Shown here: piece by piece, positions 1 through 9,586 of the stretch
Position numbering within the stretch: the stretch's first letter is position 1
How the letters are laid out: each line of letters opens with the position of its first letter
Source of the DNA: Myxococcota bacterium
Lineage (GTDB): Bacteria > Myxococcota_A > UBA9160 > UBA4427
DNA: 64,000 nt
Assembly (NCBI GenBank): GCA_028823175.1
Contig: JAPKBZ010000001.1
Coordinates: 1 to 64,000 of the forward strand
Direction of reading: 5' to 3'
Notes under the pieces: generated by a model
Seen by the model: the letters and a program-made list of their open reading frames with translations, nothing else
Database searches by the model: none
Told to the model about the DNA's origin: nothing
Made by a program: the position numbers and the translations under genes

Positions 1-12
1 GAGAGGGAAGCG

Positions 13-900
13 ATGAATAACGACGTCGTGATCACCTGCGCAGTGACGGGCTCCGGGGATACCGCCAAGCTCCATCCCGGACTGCCGATTACACCCGAGC
101 AGATCGCCGAGTCGGCATTGGAGGCGGCGGCGGCCGGCGCGGCGGTCATTCATGTTCACGTGCGCGATCCATCTACCGGCGCTCCTTCCCGGGATCCGGC
201 CCTCTTTCGCGAGGTGGTTGAGCGTATTCGGGAAAGCAATGAGGCGGTGGTTCTCAACCTCACGGCGGGCATGGGGGGAGACCTCATCGTGGGAGAAGAC
301 GACCCCGCGATCCCCGGGGAGGGCACCGATTTCATTGCGCCCCTCGAGCGTTTGGCCCATGTAGAGAGCCTGCTTCCCGAGATATGCACCCTGGATTGCG
401 GAACCATGAATTTCGGCGACGACCGCTACGTGATGATCAATCCGCCCCCTCATCTGCGTCTAATGGCCGAACGTATCAAGGCTCTCGGAGTGAAACCGGA
501 ACTCGAGATCTTTGATACCGGGCATTTTTGGTTCACCCAACAACTCGTGAGCGAGGGGCTACTGGCCGAGCGACCCATGTACCAGTTCTGTCATGGCATC
601 GCTTGGGGGATGCCCGCCGATGTAGGGATCCTCAAAAATATGGTCGACCAATTGCCGGCGGGAAGTTTCTGGACAAGCTTCGCGATCAGTCGCTTGCAGA
701 TGCCCTGGGTTGCCCAATCGGTTCTACTCGGGGGGCACGTGCGGGTGGGACTCGAAGACAACCTCTACCTGGAGCGCGGTCGTTTGGCGAGTAATGCCGA
801 GTTGGTAGAGAAGGCCGCCCGGCTGATCGGCGAACTCGGCGCTTCGCTGGCCTCACCGGCGCGCGCCCGGGAATTGATCGGCCTGGCGCCCCGGAGCTGA
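13..900 (+). CDS. BKACE-type beta-keto acid cleavage enzyme (DUF849)
   Basis: The 295-residue protein has the full length of the beta-keto acid cleavage enzyme family, which condenses a beta-keto acid with acetyl-CoA to give acetoacetate and a new CoA ester, using zinc in a TIM barrel. The HVHVRD segment supplies two metal-binding histidines (H47, H49). The C-terminal [11 protein letters not shown] block is a family hallmark carrying the conserved Glu. The start has a GAGAGGGA ribosome-binding site at the window edge. The exact keto-acid substrate cannot be read from sequence; the kce-type lysine-pathway enzyme is only one of many subfamilies. It is convergent with the next gene. Confidence 0.9.
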   Translation: MNNDVVITCAVTGSGDTAKLHPGLPITPEQIAESALEAAAAGAAVIHVHVRDPSTGAPSRDPALFREVVERIRESNEAVVLNLTAGMGGDLIVGEDDPAIPGEGTDFIAPLERLAHVESLLPEICTLDCGTMNFGDDRYVMINPPPHLRLMAERIKALGVKPELEIFDTGHFWFTQQLVSEGLLAERPMYQFCHGIAWGMPADVGILKNMVDQLPAGSFWTSFAISRLQMPWVAQSVLLGGHVRVGLEDNLYLERGRLASNAELVEKAARLIGELGASLASPARARELIGLAPRS

Positions 901-906
901 AGCCCG

Positions 907-927
907 CCCCAGAACTGTCTCCTGGGG
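907..927. terminator. weak hairpin between convergent genes
   Basis: CCCCAG (907-912) pairs with CTGGGG (922-927) around a 9-nt loop, between the converging BKACE gene and the minus-strand membrane-protein gene. There is no clear T tract, so a terminator role is only suggested by position. Confidence 0.25.
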
Positions 928-970
928 AATGGCGCCGAGGTCCCGTTCTCGCGGCCCGGGAAAGGCCGGT

Positions 971-1432
971 TCAAGCGGCGGGGCTGCGCTTGCGGCGGGG
1001 TAGGGCGAGGTAGAACATGAAGGCGCCCAGGGCGGGAAAGACAATATTGACCGGGCCTCCCGGCGCCGTACCCGTGGTTTCGATGGGGTTGGCCATGCCC
1101 AGTAGGAGCCGGCCGAGGTATTCGGCGATGAAGAGCAGATAGATAAAAGGAATCAGCGCCGGATAGCGCCAGAGGACCACGACGTAGACCGCGGCCAGCA
1201 GGAGTTGGGAGAGTCCCCAGAAGGCAAAGATCCCGATGACGGCTTCGGCGCCCCCGGGCCCAAAGGAAGCCAGGGGGATCGTCGCGATAGAGCCCGCTCC
1301 GCCGTCGTCCTTGAACATGTGAACGAGGCTGCGCCCGAGGGTTATGAGGGTCAGGGCGATGAGGACCCAGCGCGCTACGGGATGGCCGCGATAACCCGAG
1401 TCAAGGGAACGCGGCAGGATGGATTCAAGCAT
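971..1432 (-). CDS. Small four-helix membrane protein, unknown function
   Basis: The 153-residue product has four hydrophobic segments at roughly residues 22-40, 60-88, 93-112 and 125-145 and a basic C-terminus (RRKRS). It looks like one of the small DUF-type inner-membrane proteins, but I recognise no catalytic motif and assign no function. It lies 26 bp downstream of the LLM oxidoreductase gene on the same strand and is probably co-transcribed with it. Confidence 0.65.
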   Translation of the reverse strand: MLESILPRSLDSGYRGHPVARWVLIALTLITLGRSLVHMFKDDGGAGSIATIPLASFGPGGAEAVIGIFAFWGLSQLLLAAVYVVVLWRYPALIPFIYLLFIAEYLGRLLLGMANPIETTGTAPGGPVNIVFPALGAFMFYLALPRRKRSPAA

Positions 1433-1458
1433 GGCCGCTCTCTCCTTCTCTTCATCGC

Positions 1459-2331
1459 CTAGCCGAGATCGAATTGACGCGCGGTCTCCTCGATGAAGGC
1501 CAGAATGCCGTCCCGGCTCTCGTCTTTTCCCTGGTCCGCGATGTCCGTTATGCCGCGCATGAGGATGAGACGATCGACGCCCAGATCCTCGAAGCGCTTG
1601 GCGGTGTCGGGGTCCACGGGCCCTGGGGGCGTGATACTGATCTCGAGTTTTCCCAGGGCGGCGGGGCGCTCATTTTTCTTGGCTGCATCTTCGAGTCCAG
1701 CTAGGGCCAGACGGGTAGCCTCGAGATCTTGGAAGAAGCCGTACCACCCGTTTCCCTGGCTCACGGCTCTGCGGTGAGCGGCGGCCGACATGCCTCCGAT
1801 ATGAATCGGTGGGTGGGGGCGCTGCACAGGGAGTGGGCGAGACTGAATGCCCGAAAAGCGCGTGAAGCGCCCCTTGAATTCGGGCTTTTCGTCGCTCCAC
1901 AGGGTTCGCAAGACCTCGATATGTTCGTCCATGCGGGCGCCGCGTTCGGCGAAGGGAATGCCCAAGCTCTCGTATTCGCCGGGTACGTAGCCCACCCCGG
2001 CGCCAAAGAGCAGCCTTCCCTGGGAGAGTACGTCGACGCCCGCGAGTTCCTTGGCGAGGACGACGGGGTTTCGCTGGGGCAGCAAGATGATGCCCGAACC
2101 GAGCAGGAGTTTCGTGGTGTGCGCGGCCGCGAAGGCCAGGGCCGCGACCGAATCGAGAAAGGGGGTTTCCGGGGGCGCTGGTGAGGGCGGCGCCTGGGGG
2201 TCGATGAGCACGACGTGTTCCCCGGTCCAGACGGACTCGAAGCCCACGTCTTCGGTGAGGCGAAGCAGAGCCAGCATGTTTTCAGGCTCGCAAAATGGCC
2301 CCATATTTAGACCGAAATAACCTAGCTTCAT
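1459..2331 (-). CDS. LLM-class, F420-type flavin/deazaflavin oxidoreductase
   Basis: The 290-residue luciferase-like monooxygenase fold starts MKLGYFG and shows the typical GFESVWTGEHV segment near residue 30, a long stretch on 'normal' strands (LLGSGIILLPQRNPV), the LLFGAGVGYVPGEY block and HPPIHIGG near residue 175. These are shared by the probable F420-dependent Rv2161c-like subgroup, which oxidises or reduces small molecules at the expense of F420 or FMN. Cofactor choice is inferred from subgroup resemblance. It is the first gene of a likely two-gene operon and is divergent from the EamA transporter. Confidence 0.85.
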   Translation of the reverse strand: MKLGYFGLNMGPFCEPENMLALLRLTEDVGFESVWTGEHVVLIDPQAPPSPAPPETPFLDSVAALAFAAAHTTKLLLGSGIILLPQRNPVVLAKELAGVDVLSQGRLLFGAGVGYVPGEYESLGIPFAERGARMDEHIEVLRTLWSDEKPEFKGRFTRFSGIQSRPLPVQRPHPPIHIGGMSAAAHRRAVSQGNGWYGFFQDLEATRLALAGLEDAAKKNERPAALGKLEISITPPGPVDPDTAKRFEDLGVDRLILMRGITDIADQGKDESRDGILAFIEETARQFDLG

Positions 2332-2469
2332 GAAAATCTCCTAGCCCTCCAAGGGATGGTTGATTATGCCTGACAGGGCGTGCTTTCGCTTCTGCGCCCG
2401 GGTATGGTTTTCAGTGAAAGCTCGTGGAGTGACGGTTCGGTTTGGGCCAAGGGCATCGGTGGGAAGGGC

Positions 2470-3321
2470 ATGCAAGCACGTATCTTGATTCTGGGAGCGG
2501 CCTTGCTCTTCTCCACTGGGGGGCTGGCCATCAAGGCGAGCACCCTCGGCGCCTGGCAGGTCGCCGGTCTTCGCTCGGGGATCGCGTGTGTGATCCTGGC
2601 CCTTGGGTTTCCGGCAATCCTACGGCGCATCAACCGCGAAACGGTGCTGATTGGACTGGGATACGCGGCGACCCTGCTTCTTTTTACCCTGGCGAATAAG
2701 AACACCACGGCGGGCAACGCAATCTTTATCCAGAATTCGGCCCTCATCTGGATTCTCTTGCTTTCGCGTCCGCTCTTGGCCGAGTCGATCGGACGACGCG
2801 AAATCGTGACGGCAGCGGGTCTGGCTGTGGGCGTTCTTTGCCTCTTCTTCTCCGCCCGGAATTCCCAGGCCACGGCTCCGGACCCGGCCCTCGGCAACAC
2901 TTTCGCCCTGGCGGCGAGTTTCAGCTGGGCGCTCACCCTCATGGGGATTCGCTACCTGGCGCGTGAGTCGGATACCCGGGGAGAGTCCGCCCTGGCCGCC
3001 ACGCTCATCGGTAACGGGATGCTCTTTGTCTTCTGCCTCCCGATCATGGAAGCGCCGGTGGGTGTCGCGGCCGAGGACTGGTTTTGGGTGTTCTACCTCG
3101 GCGCCTTCCAGATCGCCCTGGCCTATGTCCTGCTCACCCGGGGCGCTTCCGGGGTCCCCGCCTTCGAGCTTTCCCTGTTGCTCCTCGTCGAAGCGATCCT
3201 GAATCCTCTCTGGACATTTCTATTTCTCGGCGAGGCCATGGGAAGCCTGGCCCTGGTTGGCGCATTGATCATCCTGACGCTGCTCGTGGTCGACGCTGGG
3301 GCGCGGCGTGCCCCAAATTGA
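2470..3321 (+). CDS. DMT/EamA-family transporter
   Basis: The product is a ten-helix inner-membrane permease made of two EamA repeats of about five helices each, a family that exports amino acids, metabolites or drugs. I chose the ATG at 2470 (MQARILILGAALLFSTGG) rather than an upstream in-frame ATG at 2380, because the latter would add a hydrophilic 30-residue leader unlike the family, and GGGAAGGG precedes 2470. The length of 283 residues is normal. Substrate is unknown. Confidence 0.85.
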   Translation: MQARILILGAALLFSTGGLAIKASTLGAWQVAGLRSGIACVILALGFPAILRRINRETVLIGLGYAATLLLFTLANKNTTAGNAIFIQNSALIWILLLSRPLLAESIGRREIVTAAGLAVGVLCLFFSARNSQATAPDPALGNTFALAASFSWALTLMGIRYLARESDTRGESALAATLIGNGMLFVFCLPIMEAPVGVAAEDWFWVFYLGAFQIALAYVLLTRGASGVPAFELSLLLLVEAILNPLWTFLFLGEAMGSLALVGALIILTLLVVDAGARRAPN

Positions 3322-3455
3322 GGGGCGAGTTAGAAGTGGCTTGCTCGGGCAGCGCTCCTTTCGGCCCCCCTGACCTCAGCCGAATCGGAAACTGGTAGAG
3401 TTTCGAGGTCGAGAATAGAAGTCAAAATTCTTTCTGCACCAGGAAAAGGGGTTGG

Positions 3456-3866
3456 ATGATGGGATTGCAAGGCGGGTGTTATTGCGGTCGGGTTCGGTAT
3501 GACGCGGGCGGCGATGCGCTGATGAAAGGGCAATGCCATTGCCGGGAATGTCAGTACATCTCGGGTGGCGGTCCCAACTTCCTGATGGGGATGCCCGAAG
3601 CTGATTTTTCCTACACCACGGGCGAGCCCAAGGGGTTTACCCGGAGTGATCTCGAGAGTCCGGTCACCCGAGATTTTTGCCCCGAGTGCGGGACCCATCT
3701 CCTGTCCCGGGTTCCGGGCATGCCGGGGGTATTCTTTATCAAGGTGGGCACCCTCGACGACCCCTCGACTTTTGGTTCCTCCCAGATGGCGATTTTTACC
3801 GTGGACCAGCAGAGCTTTCACCAACTGCCCGAGGGTGTTCCGTCGTTCGAGCGCGGTCCAGGCTGA
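3456..3866 (+). CDS. GFA / CENP-V-domain zinc protein
   Basis: The 136-residue protein has the complete Cys set of the GFA fold: C8 and C10 (GCYCG), C27, C29 and C32 (CHCREC), and C75 and C78 (CPECG), enough for two zinc sites. The family was named for glutathione-dependent formaldehyde activation, but most members have no proven enzyme activity, so a detoxification role is inference. A purine-rich ribosome-binding site (AGGAAAAGGGG) precedes the double ATG. It stands alone between the transporter and a convergent operon. Confidence 0.85.
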   Translation: MMGLQGGCYCGRVRYDAGGDALMKGQCHCRECQYISGGGPNFLMGMPEADFSYTTGEPKGFTRSDLESPVTRDFCPECGTHLLSRVPGMPGVFFIKVGTLDDPSTFGSSQMAIFTVDQQSFHQLPEGVPSFERGPG

Positions 3867-3911
3867 TCTCTAAGCCCGGGGTGTTCGCCCTGGCATGGGT
3901 CCAGCGCTGGC

Positions 3912-4472
3912 CTAGAGGGTCTGGTAGATCTGGTCGGGGTCGACGGTTCGGGTTTCGATGCCCTCGAAGCCAGGGCCCGTTCCCGAGTAGCTGTCCTCGC
4001 AGAGAACGAGTCCGTTTGGGTCGAAGCCCCACACGATCAGGAGCCGTTGCCGGTAGAGATAGAGAGAGGCGGGGTCGGGCGTCTCGATCCCCATGGCCGC
4101 CAAGATTGTCCCCGGGTAAGCCATTTTTAACTCTCCCTCGGTGGTGAGCGCGTCTCGTCCGACGCTCATTCGCTCCACCGCGTGTTCAATGCGATGGCAA
4201 CCCGAGTCGACGATGGCGGCGTAGTAGGCGGCCACTGCGTCCTTGCCCTTAGGGCTTTGAGCCTCGTTCATGGCCGGGTCGGGAGAAGCGTAACTTTGGT
4301 AGTGGGCGTCCGGCGAAACCGTTGCCATCAGGGCGGGGAAATCGGCTACGGCCTCCGCCCTCGAGTGGGCGATTAGGGTTTCGAGGATCTGGCGTCGGCG
4401 GGGGTCCTCTTCCTCGGCCAGATGCTCTCCCGCAAGGCGCCAGTTCTCGCGTGGATCGATGAGATAGGACAT
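3912..4472 (-). CDS. SnoaL-like / NTF2-fold protein
   Basis: The 186-residue protein beginning MSYLIDPR has the alpha+beta cone-fold pattern of SnoaL-like proteins: an N-terminal helix pair, a YYAAIVDSG helix and a C-terminal run of strands. Such proteins act as isomerases, dehydratases or hydrolases on small hydrophobic substrates, or only bind them. An in-frame extension to 4706 would overlap the upstream CoA-transferase gene and looks non-coding. It is the last gene of a three-gene minus-strand operon (DUF1214, CoA-transferase, this gene), which suggests action on a CoA-activated compound. Confidence 0.75.
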   Translation of the reverse strand: MSYLIDPRENWRLAGEHLAEEEDPRRRQILETLIAHSRAEAVADFPALMATVSPDAHYQSYASPDPAMNEAQSPKGKDAVAAYYAAIVDSGCHRIEHAVERMSVGRDALTTEGELKMAYPGTILAAMGIETPDPASLYLYRQRLLIVWGFDPNGLVLCEDSYSGTGPGFEGIETRTVDPDQIYQTL

Positions 4473-4539
4473 GAGTTCCCCCTTCGGTGGGCGGGTGACT
4501 CCGCCATCGCCCAGTTCGCTGATTTCGGATCTGGGGTCG

Positions 4540-5727
4540 TCAGGAAACGACGTCTTCTGCGCGGAGGGCGGCTCTAGCCGTCTCCGAGTATCCCAATTCT
4601 TCCAGGATCTCGTCGCTTTGCTCGCCGTAGAGTGCGGGGGGTAGGGTGCTCTCAAAGGTGCTGCTCGAGAATTTCGCCGAGGGCGCGGCTCTTCGGTAGC
4701 GCCCATAGATCGGGTGCTCCGCCTCGATCACGGCTCCGTTGTGAACGATCTGGGGGTCAACGAAAACATCTGCTTGGGTGAGAACCGGGGCAGCGGGCAG
4801 TTCGTGCTCGATGCAGAGCCGGTAGGCCTCCTCGGTGCTCAGTTTTCCGAAGCCCGCATTGACAGCCTCCGCCCGGGCGAGTTGGTTCTTCTCTTCGAGC
4901 ATGGGTTTGCCGCGCTGGCCGGGGCTGGAGGCGAGTTCGTCTTCGCCCACCACCAGCAAAGACGCTCGCATTTGCTCGGCGGTCCCCGCCCAGACGACGA
5001 GCTGACCATCGGCTGTACTCATGAGTTGGTAGCGTTCGCCGGGCACGACGTAGTGGTCGATACCTTCCCCCATGAGGGTATGCCTGAGCATTCCATCGGG
5101 CCAAAAGAAGGCAAGGCCCGCGTCGAGCATGGCCACCTTGACGTGTTGGCCCCCGGCTCCCCTTTCCCTGGCGAAGAGCGCCGCGGTTATGCCTTGGGCC
5201 AGGGAATACGAGGTCGCTTTGTCGACCACCGCGTTTCGGACGAGGTCGGGAACCGGGATCTGAGGGTTTGTTTGGGCGGCGACATATCCTGTGAGGCACT
5301 GGAAGATCGGGTCGTAGCCCCGCCGATCGGCGTAGGGGCCGTCGTCGCCATAGCCGGTAATCGAAGCGTAGATGATGTCGGGGTTTACGACGCGTAGGGC
5401 ATCTTCCCCAAGTCCGAGCCTCTCCGCCGCACCCGGACGCCAGTTCTGAACGAAAACGTCGGCGCCTTTAATCAACTCGAGGGCCAACTGGAGCCCGCGC
5501 TCGTTCTTCAGGTTGACGCCGATGGAGCGCTTCCCGTGGTTGCAATTCGCATAGAGGCCCGCCATTCCCTCGCGATAGTTGGCGAGTTGGCGGCTCTCCT
5601 CTCCGTAGCGGGGCGGTTCAATCTTGACGATATCGGCGCCCTGGTCGGCCAGGATCATGGTGGCCAGGGGGCCGGAGATGACTTCGCTTACGTCGACGAT
5701 ACGAACGCCAGACAGTGGGCCCGCCAT
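4540..5727 (-). CDS. Family III (CaiB/BaiF) CoA-transferase
   Basis: The 395-residue protein opens with the typical LSGVRIVDVSEVISGPLATM and carries NWRPGAAERLG near residue 95. Asp169, in NAVVDKATS, aligns with the catalytic Asp of formyl-CoA transferase, which forms the mixed anhydride. Family members move CoA between a thioester donor and a carboxylic acid; the substrate here is unknown. AAGGAA lies just upstream of the ATG. It is the middle gene of the operon and is related to both halves of the fused protein at 32041-34452. Confidence 0.9.
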   Translation of the reverse strand: MAGPLSGVRIVDVSEVISGPLATMILADQGADIVKIEPPRYGEESRQLANYREGMAGLYANCNHGKRSIGVNLKNERGLQLALELIKGADVFVQNWRPGAAERLGLGEDALRVVNPDIIYASITGYGDDGPYADRRGYDPIFQCLTGYVAAQTNPQIPVPDLVRNAVVDKATSYSLAQGITAALFARERGAGGQHVKVAMLDAGLAFFWPDGMLRHTLMGEGIDHYVVPGERYQLMSTADGQLVVWAGTAEQMRASLLVVGEDELASSPGQRGKPMLEEKNQLARAEAVNAGFGKLSTEEAYRLCIEHELPAAPVLTQADVFVDPQIVHNGAVIEAEHPIYGRYRRAAPSAKFSSSTFESTLPPALYGEQSDEILEELGYSETARAALRAEDVVS

Positions 5728-5775
5728 GGGAAATTCCTTTCGCGAAAATGATCAGGTGCCGGCCGGGCGGTGGTT

Positions 5776-6885
5776 TTAGAGGCCCGCCCGGGCTTCGTCG
5801 ATCTTGACCACGCGGACCGAGGGCTTGGGGTGGGCATCGGTGCGCACCCAGCGCAGGGCCATGACACCGTGGTGGTGCCCGGCGGTCTCGATCCAGTTTT
5901 CAGCGCCCGGATCCTCGTGGGCGACGACGATTTGAAACGATCCATCCTCTCGATAATGGGCACCGCCGCTATTCACGTGAACGCGATGATTGCGCCAATC
6001 CAGGGACTCGGCCCAGATATTGGCCAGCTGAAAATTCCAGTAATCGCATTGCGGTGGCATGGCCTCGATGATTAGAGCCTCGTCCGGGGCGAGGTTCCAC
6101 ATGCCGAGCCACATCCGGATATTGGGGTCGCCGCCCATGACGCGATGCTTCTCGAGATCGGGCAGGTGAAAATCGTTGATGGGTGCCTTCTCGGAAAACT
6201 CCATCACCCAGTCGGCGAACCATTGGGCGCATCCCGTGGCGTAGAGAGCCGCGCCCATTAGCTGCCCGGGAACCCGGTCGGGCTGCAAGGGGCTGGGGTT
6301 GCCCTTGGCCTGGAGACACTCGATCTCGACCTCGACGGGTTGCTCTTTGTCCCGGTGAAGAAAGGTCTGCCGAATCAGGATCTGTCGAGTCTGGTCTGTC
6401 GTCTGGAGCCAGTTGCCCGGCTTCTCGTTCTTGCTCACGAGGATTTCGAAGAGGCCGTCCTTACCCAATTTTAGGTCCGAGTCGTTGAGGTGACCCGCGC
6501 CGCCGCTGATCTTGTCCCGGGCGGCAAAATTCTGATTTTGGGCGGCAAAGCTGAGGTAGTGAATCGTCCCGCGTGTGCCCCGGATGCGATAGTCGAGGCG
6601 AGGATCGATAGAGGCGCTCACGTAATAGTTGTCGGGGTTGTCGAGACCCATCTTGACGCCATCGGGCATGGTGCGGAAAACGGGAAATTCGGGACCCGGG
6701 TTTTCGCCGAACGAGAACAGGCCGGCTCGGAGCAGGCGCCCCAGGTAGCGGAGACCTTCGCCACGGTCGAAGAGCGAAGTCTCTAGGTCCTCGCGAAGGA
6801 TAACGTCTCCCGCTTTTTTGAGGAGTTCACAGAAGTCGTTCCAGGCCTCGGCGGACTGAACTTTTTCGTTGGCATCGCTCGACAT
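5776..6885 (-). CDS. DUF1214-domain protein
   Basis: The product is 369 residues if started at MSSDANEK; longer in-frame extensions would run into the divergent GH3 promoter region. The C-terminal part, with WNFQLANIWAESLDW and a Tyr/Trp-rich core followed by VAHEDPGAENWIETAGH, matches DUF1214 proteins. These are structurally beta-rich and often sit near CoA-ligases or CoA-transferases in catabolic operons. No signal peptide is visible. Biochemical function is unproven for the family. It is the first gene of the operon with the CoA-transferase and SnoaL-like protein. Confidence 0.75.
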   Translation of the reverse strand: MSSDANEKVQSAEAWNDFCELLKKAGDVILREDLETSLFDRGEGLRYLGRLLRAGLFSFGENPGPEFPVFRTMPDGVKMGLDNPDNYYVSASIDPRLDYRIRGTRGTIHYLSFAAQNQNFAARDKISGGAGHLNDSDLKLGKDGLFEILVSKNEKPGNWLQTTDQTRQILIRQTFLHRDKEQPVEVEIECLQAKGNPSPLQPDRVPGQLMGAALYATGCAQWFADWVMEFSEKAPINDFHLPDLEKHRVMGGDPNIRMWLGMWNLAPDEALIIEAMPPQCDYWNFQLANIWAESLDWRNHRVHVNSGGAHYREDGSFQIVVAHEDPGAENWIETAGHHHGVMALRWVRTDAHPKPSVRVVKIDEARAGL

Positions 6886-7003
6886 AGAAGACCTCGGGCA
6901 TTGGACTGGGGGCGGCGAAAATGTGGTTCCAGCATAACAGGGCAGCTGCTGACGGGGTAGAATGAAATCTTCTTCACGAAAAATTGCATATTGGGGAGAC
7001 GCA
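6886..7003. promoter_or_regulatory. Divergent promoter region, DUF1214 operon / GH3 gene
   Basis: This 118-bp gap separates two outward-facing starts and must hold both promoters. It is locally A/T-richer near 6960-6995. I could not pick out a convincing -35/-10 pair. GGGGAGAC at about 6993-7000 is the ribosome-binding site for the GH3 gene. Confidence 0.4.
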
Positions 7004-9562
7004 ATGAAGGTCCGAGAAATTATGGATCGACTGAGTCTGGATGAAAAGGCGTTGCTGACTGCGGGAGCCGATATGTGGACAACGCCCGCGATCGAGCGAG
7101 TGGGTGTGCCGGCGATCCGCGTGACCGACGGTCCCAATGGCGCCCGAGGGTCCTCATTGCTCGGGCTGGGCGAGGCGACGGCGGTCTGTGTTCCGTGCGG
7201 ATCCGCCCTGGGCGCAACCTGGAATGCCGAGTTGATCGAGCGCGTCGGTGTAATGCTCGGTCAGGAAGCGCGCACGAAGGGCGCGCGGGTTCTGCTCGCC
7301 CCCACGGTCAATCTGCACCGTTCGCCCCTGGGTGGGCGAAATTTCGAATGCTATTCCGAAGATCCCCTGCTTTCGGGCCGGTTGGCGGCGGCCTATGTGC
7401 GTGGAGTCCAATCCGAGGGGGTGGCCACAACGGCCAAGCATTTTGTCGCGAACGATGCCGAGTTCGAACGCAATACCATCGACTCAGTTGTGGATGAGCG
7501 GAGTCTCCGGGAGCTCTATCTGGTTCCCTTCGAGTTGATCGTCAAAGAGGGCGGTGGGCTTGGGATCATGACCTCCTATAACCGTCTCAATGGCACCTAC
7601 TGTGCAGAGCACGAGGAACTTCTGGGTCGCATCCTTCGCGACGAGTGGGGCTTCGAGGGCTTCGTCCTGACGGATTGGTTTTCTGCCGGCTCCACGGAGG
7701 GTTCCTCGGCCGCGGGGCTCGACCTACAGATGCCGGGCCCTGGGCGTTTCTATGGTCCGGCGCTCGCTGAGGCTGTGCGCTCCGGCCAGGTAGAGGAGGC
7801 GGTTCTGGATGACCAGGTGCGCCGTATGCTTGGCGTTTGGGAGCGGATAGGCGCCCTCGAAGACGGGCCGCTTCCAGAGGAGCGCAGCATCGATCTTCCC
7901 GAACACCGCGCTCTGGCCCGAGAGGTTGCCGCGGACTCGATGGTGCTGCTCCGCAACGACGGCATGCTTCCGCTTTCCAGGGAAGGCCTGGGCAAGCTCG
8001 CAGTGATCGGTCCGAATGCCGACCGAGCCCAAATTATGGGTGGAGGCTCTGCCGCCCTCAAGCCCCATTCGACGATGAGTCCCCTGGCCGCCCTGCGCGA
8101 AAAATTGGGGAGCTCGGTGGAGGTCGTTCACGAGCGGGGTTGTTGGACGGAAAAGACGACACCCGCTTTGGAGGCGCCGGGCCTCGCCGCGCCCGGCGGA
8201 GTCGGGGCTCTTGACGTCGAATTCTACTCGGGGCTCGAATGGGAAGGAGACCCTATCGAGAAGCGATCGACTCGAAGCGCCGAATTGCTCTTTTTTGGCT
8301 CTCCGGGTGAGGGTCTGAATCCCGGAGCCTTCTCCTTTCGGGCGACGGGTCGCCTGATCCCCAACGAGAGCGGGCGCCATGTGTTCACCCTCATCCAGGT
8401 CGGCCGGGCCCGTCTTCTCGTCAACGGCGAGGTCATAATCGATGGGTTCGCGGATCCGCCGCCGCCCGGCGAGGCTTTCTTCTCTCTCGGGAGTCAGGAG
8501 GCCGAGGGGGCCTTCGATCTCACCGCGGGTGAGGCCGTGGATATCGAGATTCAGTACGCCGCCGAGGGGGCGGTCATCTTGATGGGTGCCAAGGTCGGCC
8601 TTCGACCGCCTATTGAGCGAGACCTGATGGGTGATGCGCTCGAAGCCGCTGCGTCGGCCGATGCCGTCGTGCTCGTGGTGGGAACGAATTCCGACTGGGA
8701 ATCCGAGGGCCACGATCGGGAGGTCATGGATCTCCCCGGAGAGCAGAACGAATTGATTCGCCGGGTATGTGCGGCCAACCCGCGCACCGTGGTCTGCTTG
8801 AATATGGGCTCTCCTACCACGATGGATTGGGTAAACGAGCCGGCGGCTCTGCTCCAGACCTGGTTTGGGGGCCAGGAGATGGCGGGGGCCCTGGCGGATA
8901 TTCTTTTCGGTGACTCCGAGCCCGGCGGACGACTGCCGACGACTTTCCCCCAACGCCTCGAGCACAGCCCCTCCTTCGGGAATTTTCCCGGTGAAAATTC
9001 CGAGATCCGTTATGGAGAGGGACTGCTGATGGGCTACCGGGGGTACACCACCCGCCATATGCCGGTGCGCTTCCCCTTCGGTTGGGGGCTTTCATATACC
9101 TCGTTCGAGATCTCGCCCCCGCAACTCTCGAGCCCGACCTTCGCCGCGGGAGAGACGCTCGAGGTAAGGGTAGATGTGAAGAACACCGGCGATCGATCGG
9201 GCTCTGAGGTCATCCAATGCTACGTGTCCCCAGCGCCCGGTCGGCTCTTTCGCCCGCGGATCGAATTGCGCGCCTTCGCGAAAGTTCATTTGGAACCGGG
9301 TCAGTCGTCCCAGGTGACCCTTGAACTCGGCGACCGCGCTTTCGCCTATTGGGATCCCGCGGACGCTGGTTTCGAGGATTTGCAGTCCCAGGGTGGAGCC
9401 GCGGCCGTGGTGCCCGTAGGCCGTGCCCACGGGCACAGGGATCAACCGGGTTGGTATCTCGAACCGGGGAGCTATTCGCTGCTGATCGGCCGATGCATCG
9501 ACCAGATCGCCCACGAGAGTGCCGTGGAGGTGGCAGAGGAAGCCGGCCCACTGCGACCTTGA
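7004..9562 (+). CDS. GH3-family beta-glucosidase with inserted PA14 domain
   Basis: The 852-residue enzyme has an N-terminal TIM barrel, a PA14-like insert at roughly residues 410-540 (FYSGLEWEGD ... FSFRATGRLIP), the second alpha/beta domain and a C-terminal fibronectin-III-like domain. Asp224 in FVLTDW is the expected nucleophile, and KHFVANDAEFER forms the substrate pocket. PA14-bearing GH3 enzymes act on beta-glucosides or oligosaccharides, the insert usually closing over the active site. No signal peptide is evident, so a cytoplasmic enzyme is likely. I prefer ATG 7004 (GGGGAG upstream) over 6962. Confidence 0.92.
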   Translation: MKVREIMDRLSLDEKALLTAGADMWTTPAIERVGVPAIRVTDGPNGARGSSLLGLGEATAVCVPCGSALGATWNAELIERVGVMLGQEARTKGARVLLAPTVNLHRSPLGGRNFECYSEDPLLSGRLAAAYVRGVQSEGVATTAKHFVANDAEFERNTIDSVVDERSLRELYLVPFELIVKEGGGLGIMTSYNRLNGTYCAEHEELLGRILRDEWGFEGFVLTDWFSAGSTEGSSAAGLDLQMPGPGRFYGPALAEAVRSGQVEEAVLDDQVRRMLGVWERIGALEDGPLPEERSIDLPEHRALAREVAADSMVLLRNDGMLPLSREGLGKLAVIGPNADRAQIMGGGSAALKPHSTMSPLAALREKLGSSVEVVHERGCWTEKTTPALEAPGLAAPGGVGALDVEFYSGLEWEGDPIEKRSTRSAELLFFGSPGEGLNPGAFSFRATGRLIPNESGRHVFTLIQVGRARLLVNGEVIIDGFADPPPPGEAFFSLGSQEAEGAFDLTAGEAVDIEIQYAAEGAVILMGAKVGLRPPIERDLMGDALEAAASADAVVLVVGTNSDWESEGHDREVMDLPGEQNELIRRVCAANPRTVVCLNMGSPTTMDWVNEPAALLQTWFGGQEMAGALADILFGDSEPGGRLPTTFPQRLEHSPSFGNFPGENSEIRYGEGLLMGYRGYTTRHMPVRFPFGWGLSYTSFEISPPQLSSPTFAAGETLEVRVDVKNTGDRSGSEVIQCYVSPAPGRLFRPRIELRAFAKVHLEPGQSSQVTLELGDRAFAYWDPADAGFEDLQSQGGAAAVVPVGRAHGHRDQPGWYLEPGSYSLLIGRCIDQIAHESAVEVAEEAGPLRP

Positions 9563-9586
9563 GGCGGCTCCAGAGGGCTGATTTTT

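Noticed and set aside
7724-9058. 444-residue minus-strand frame inside the GH3 gene
   Set aside because: Shadow of the GH3 catalytic region; no independent support.
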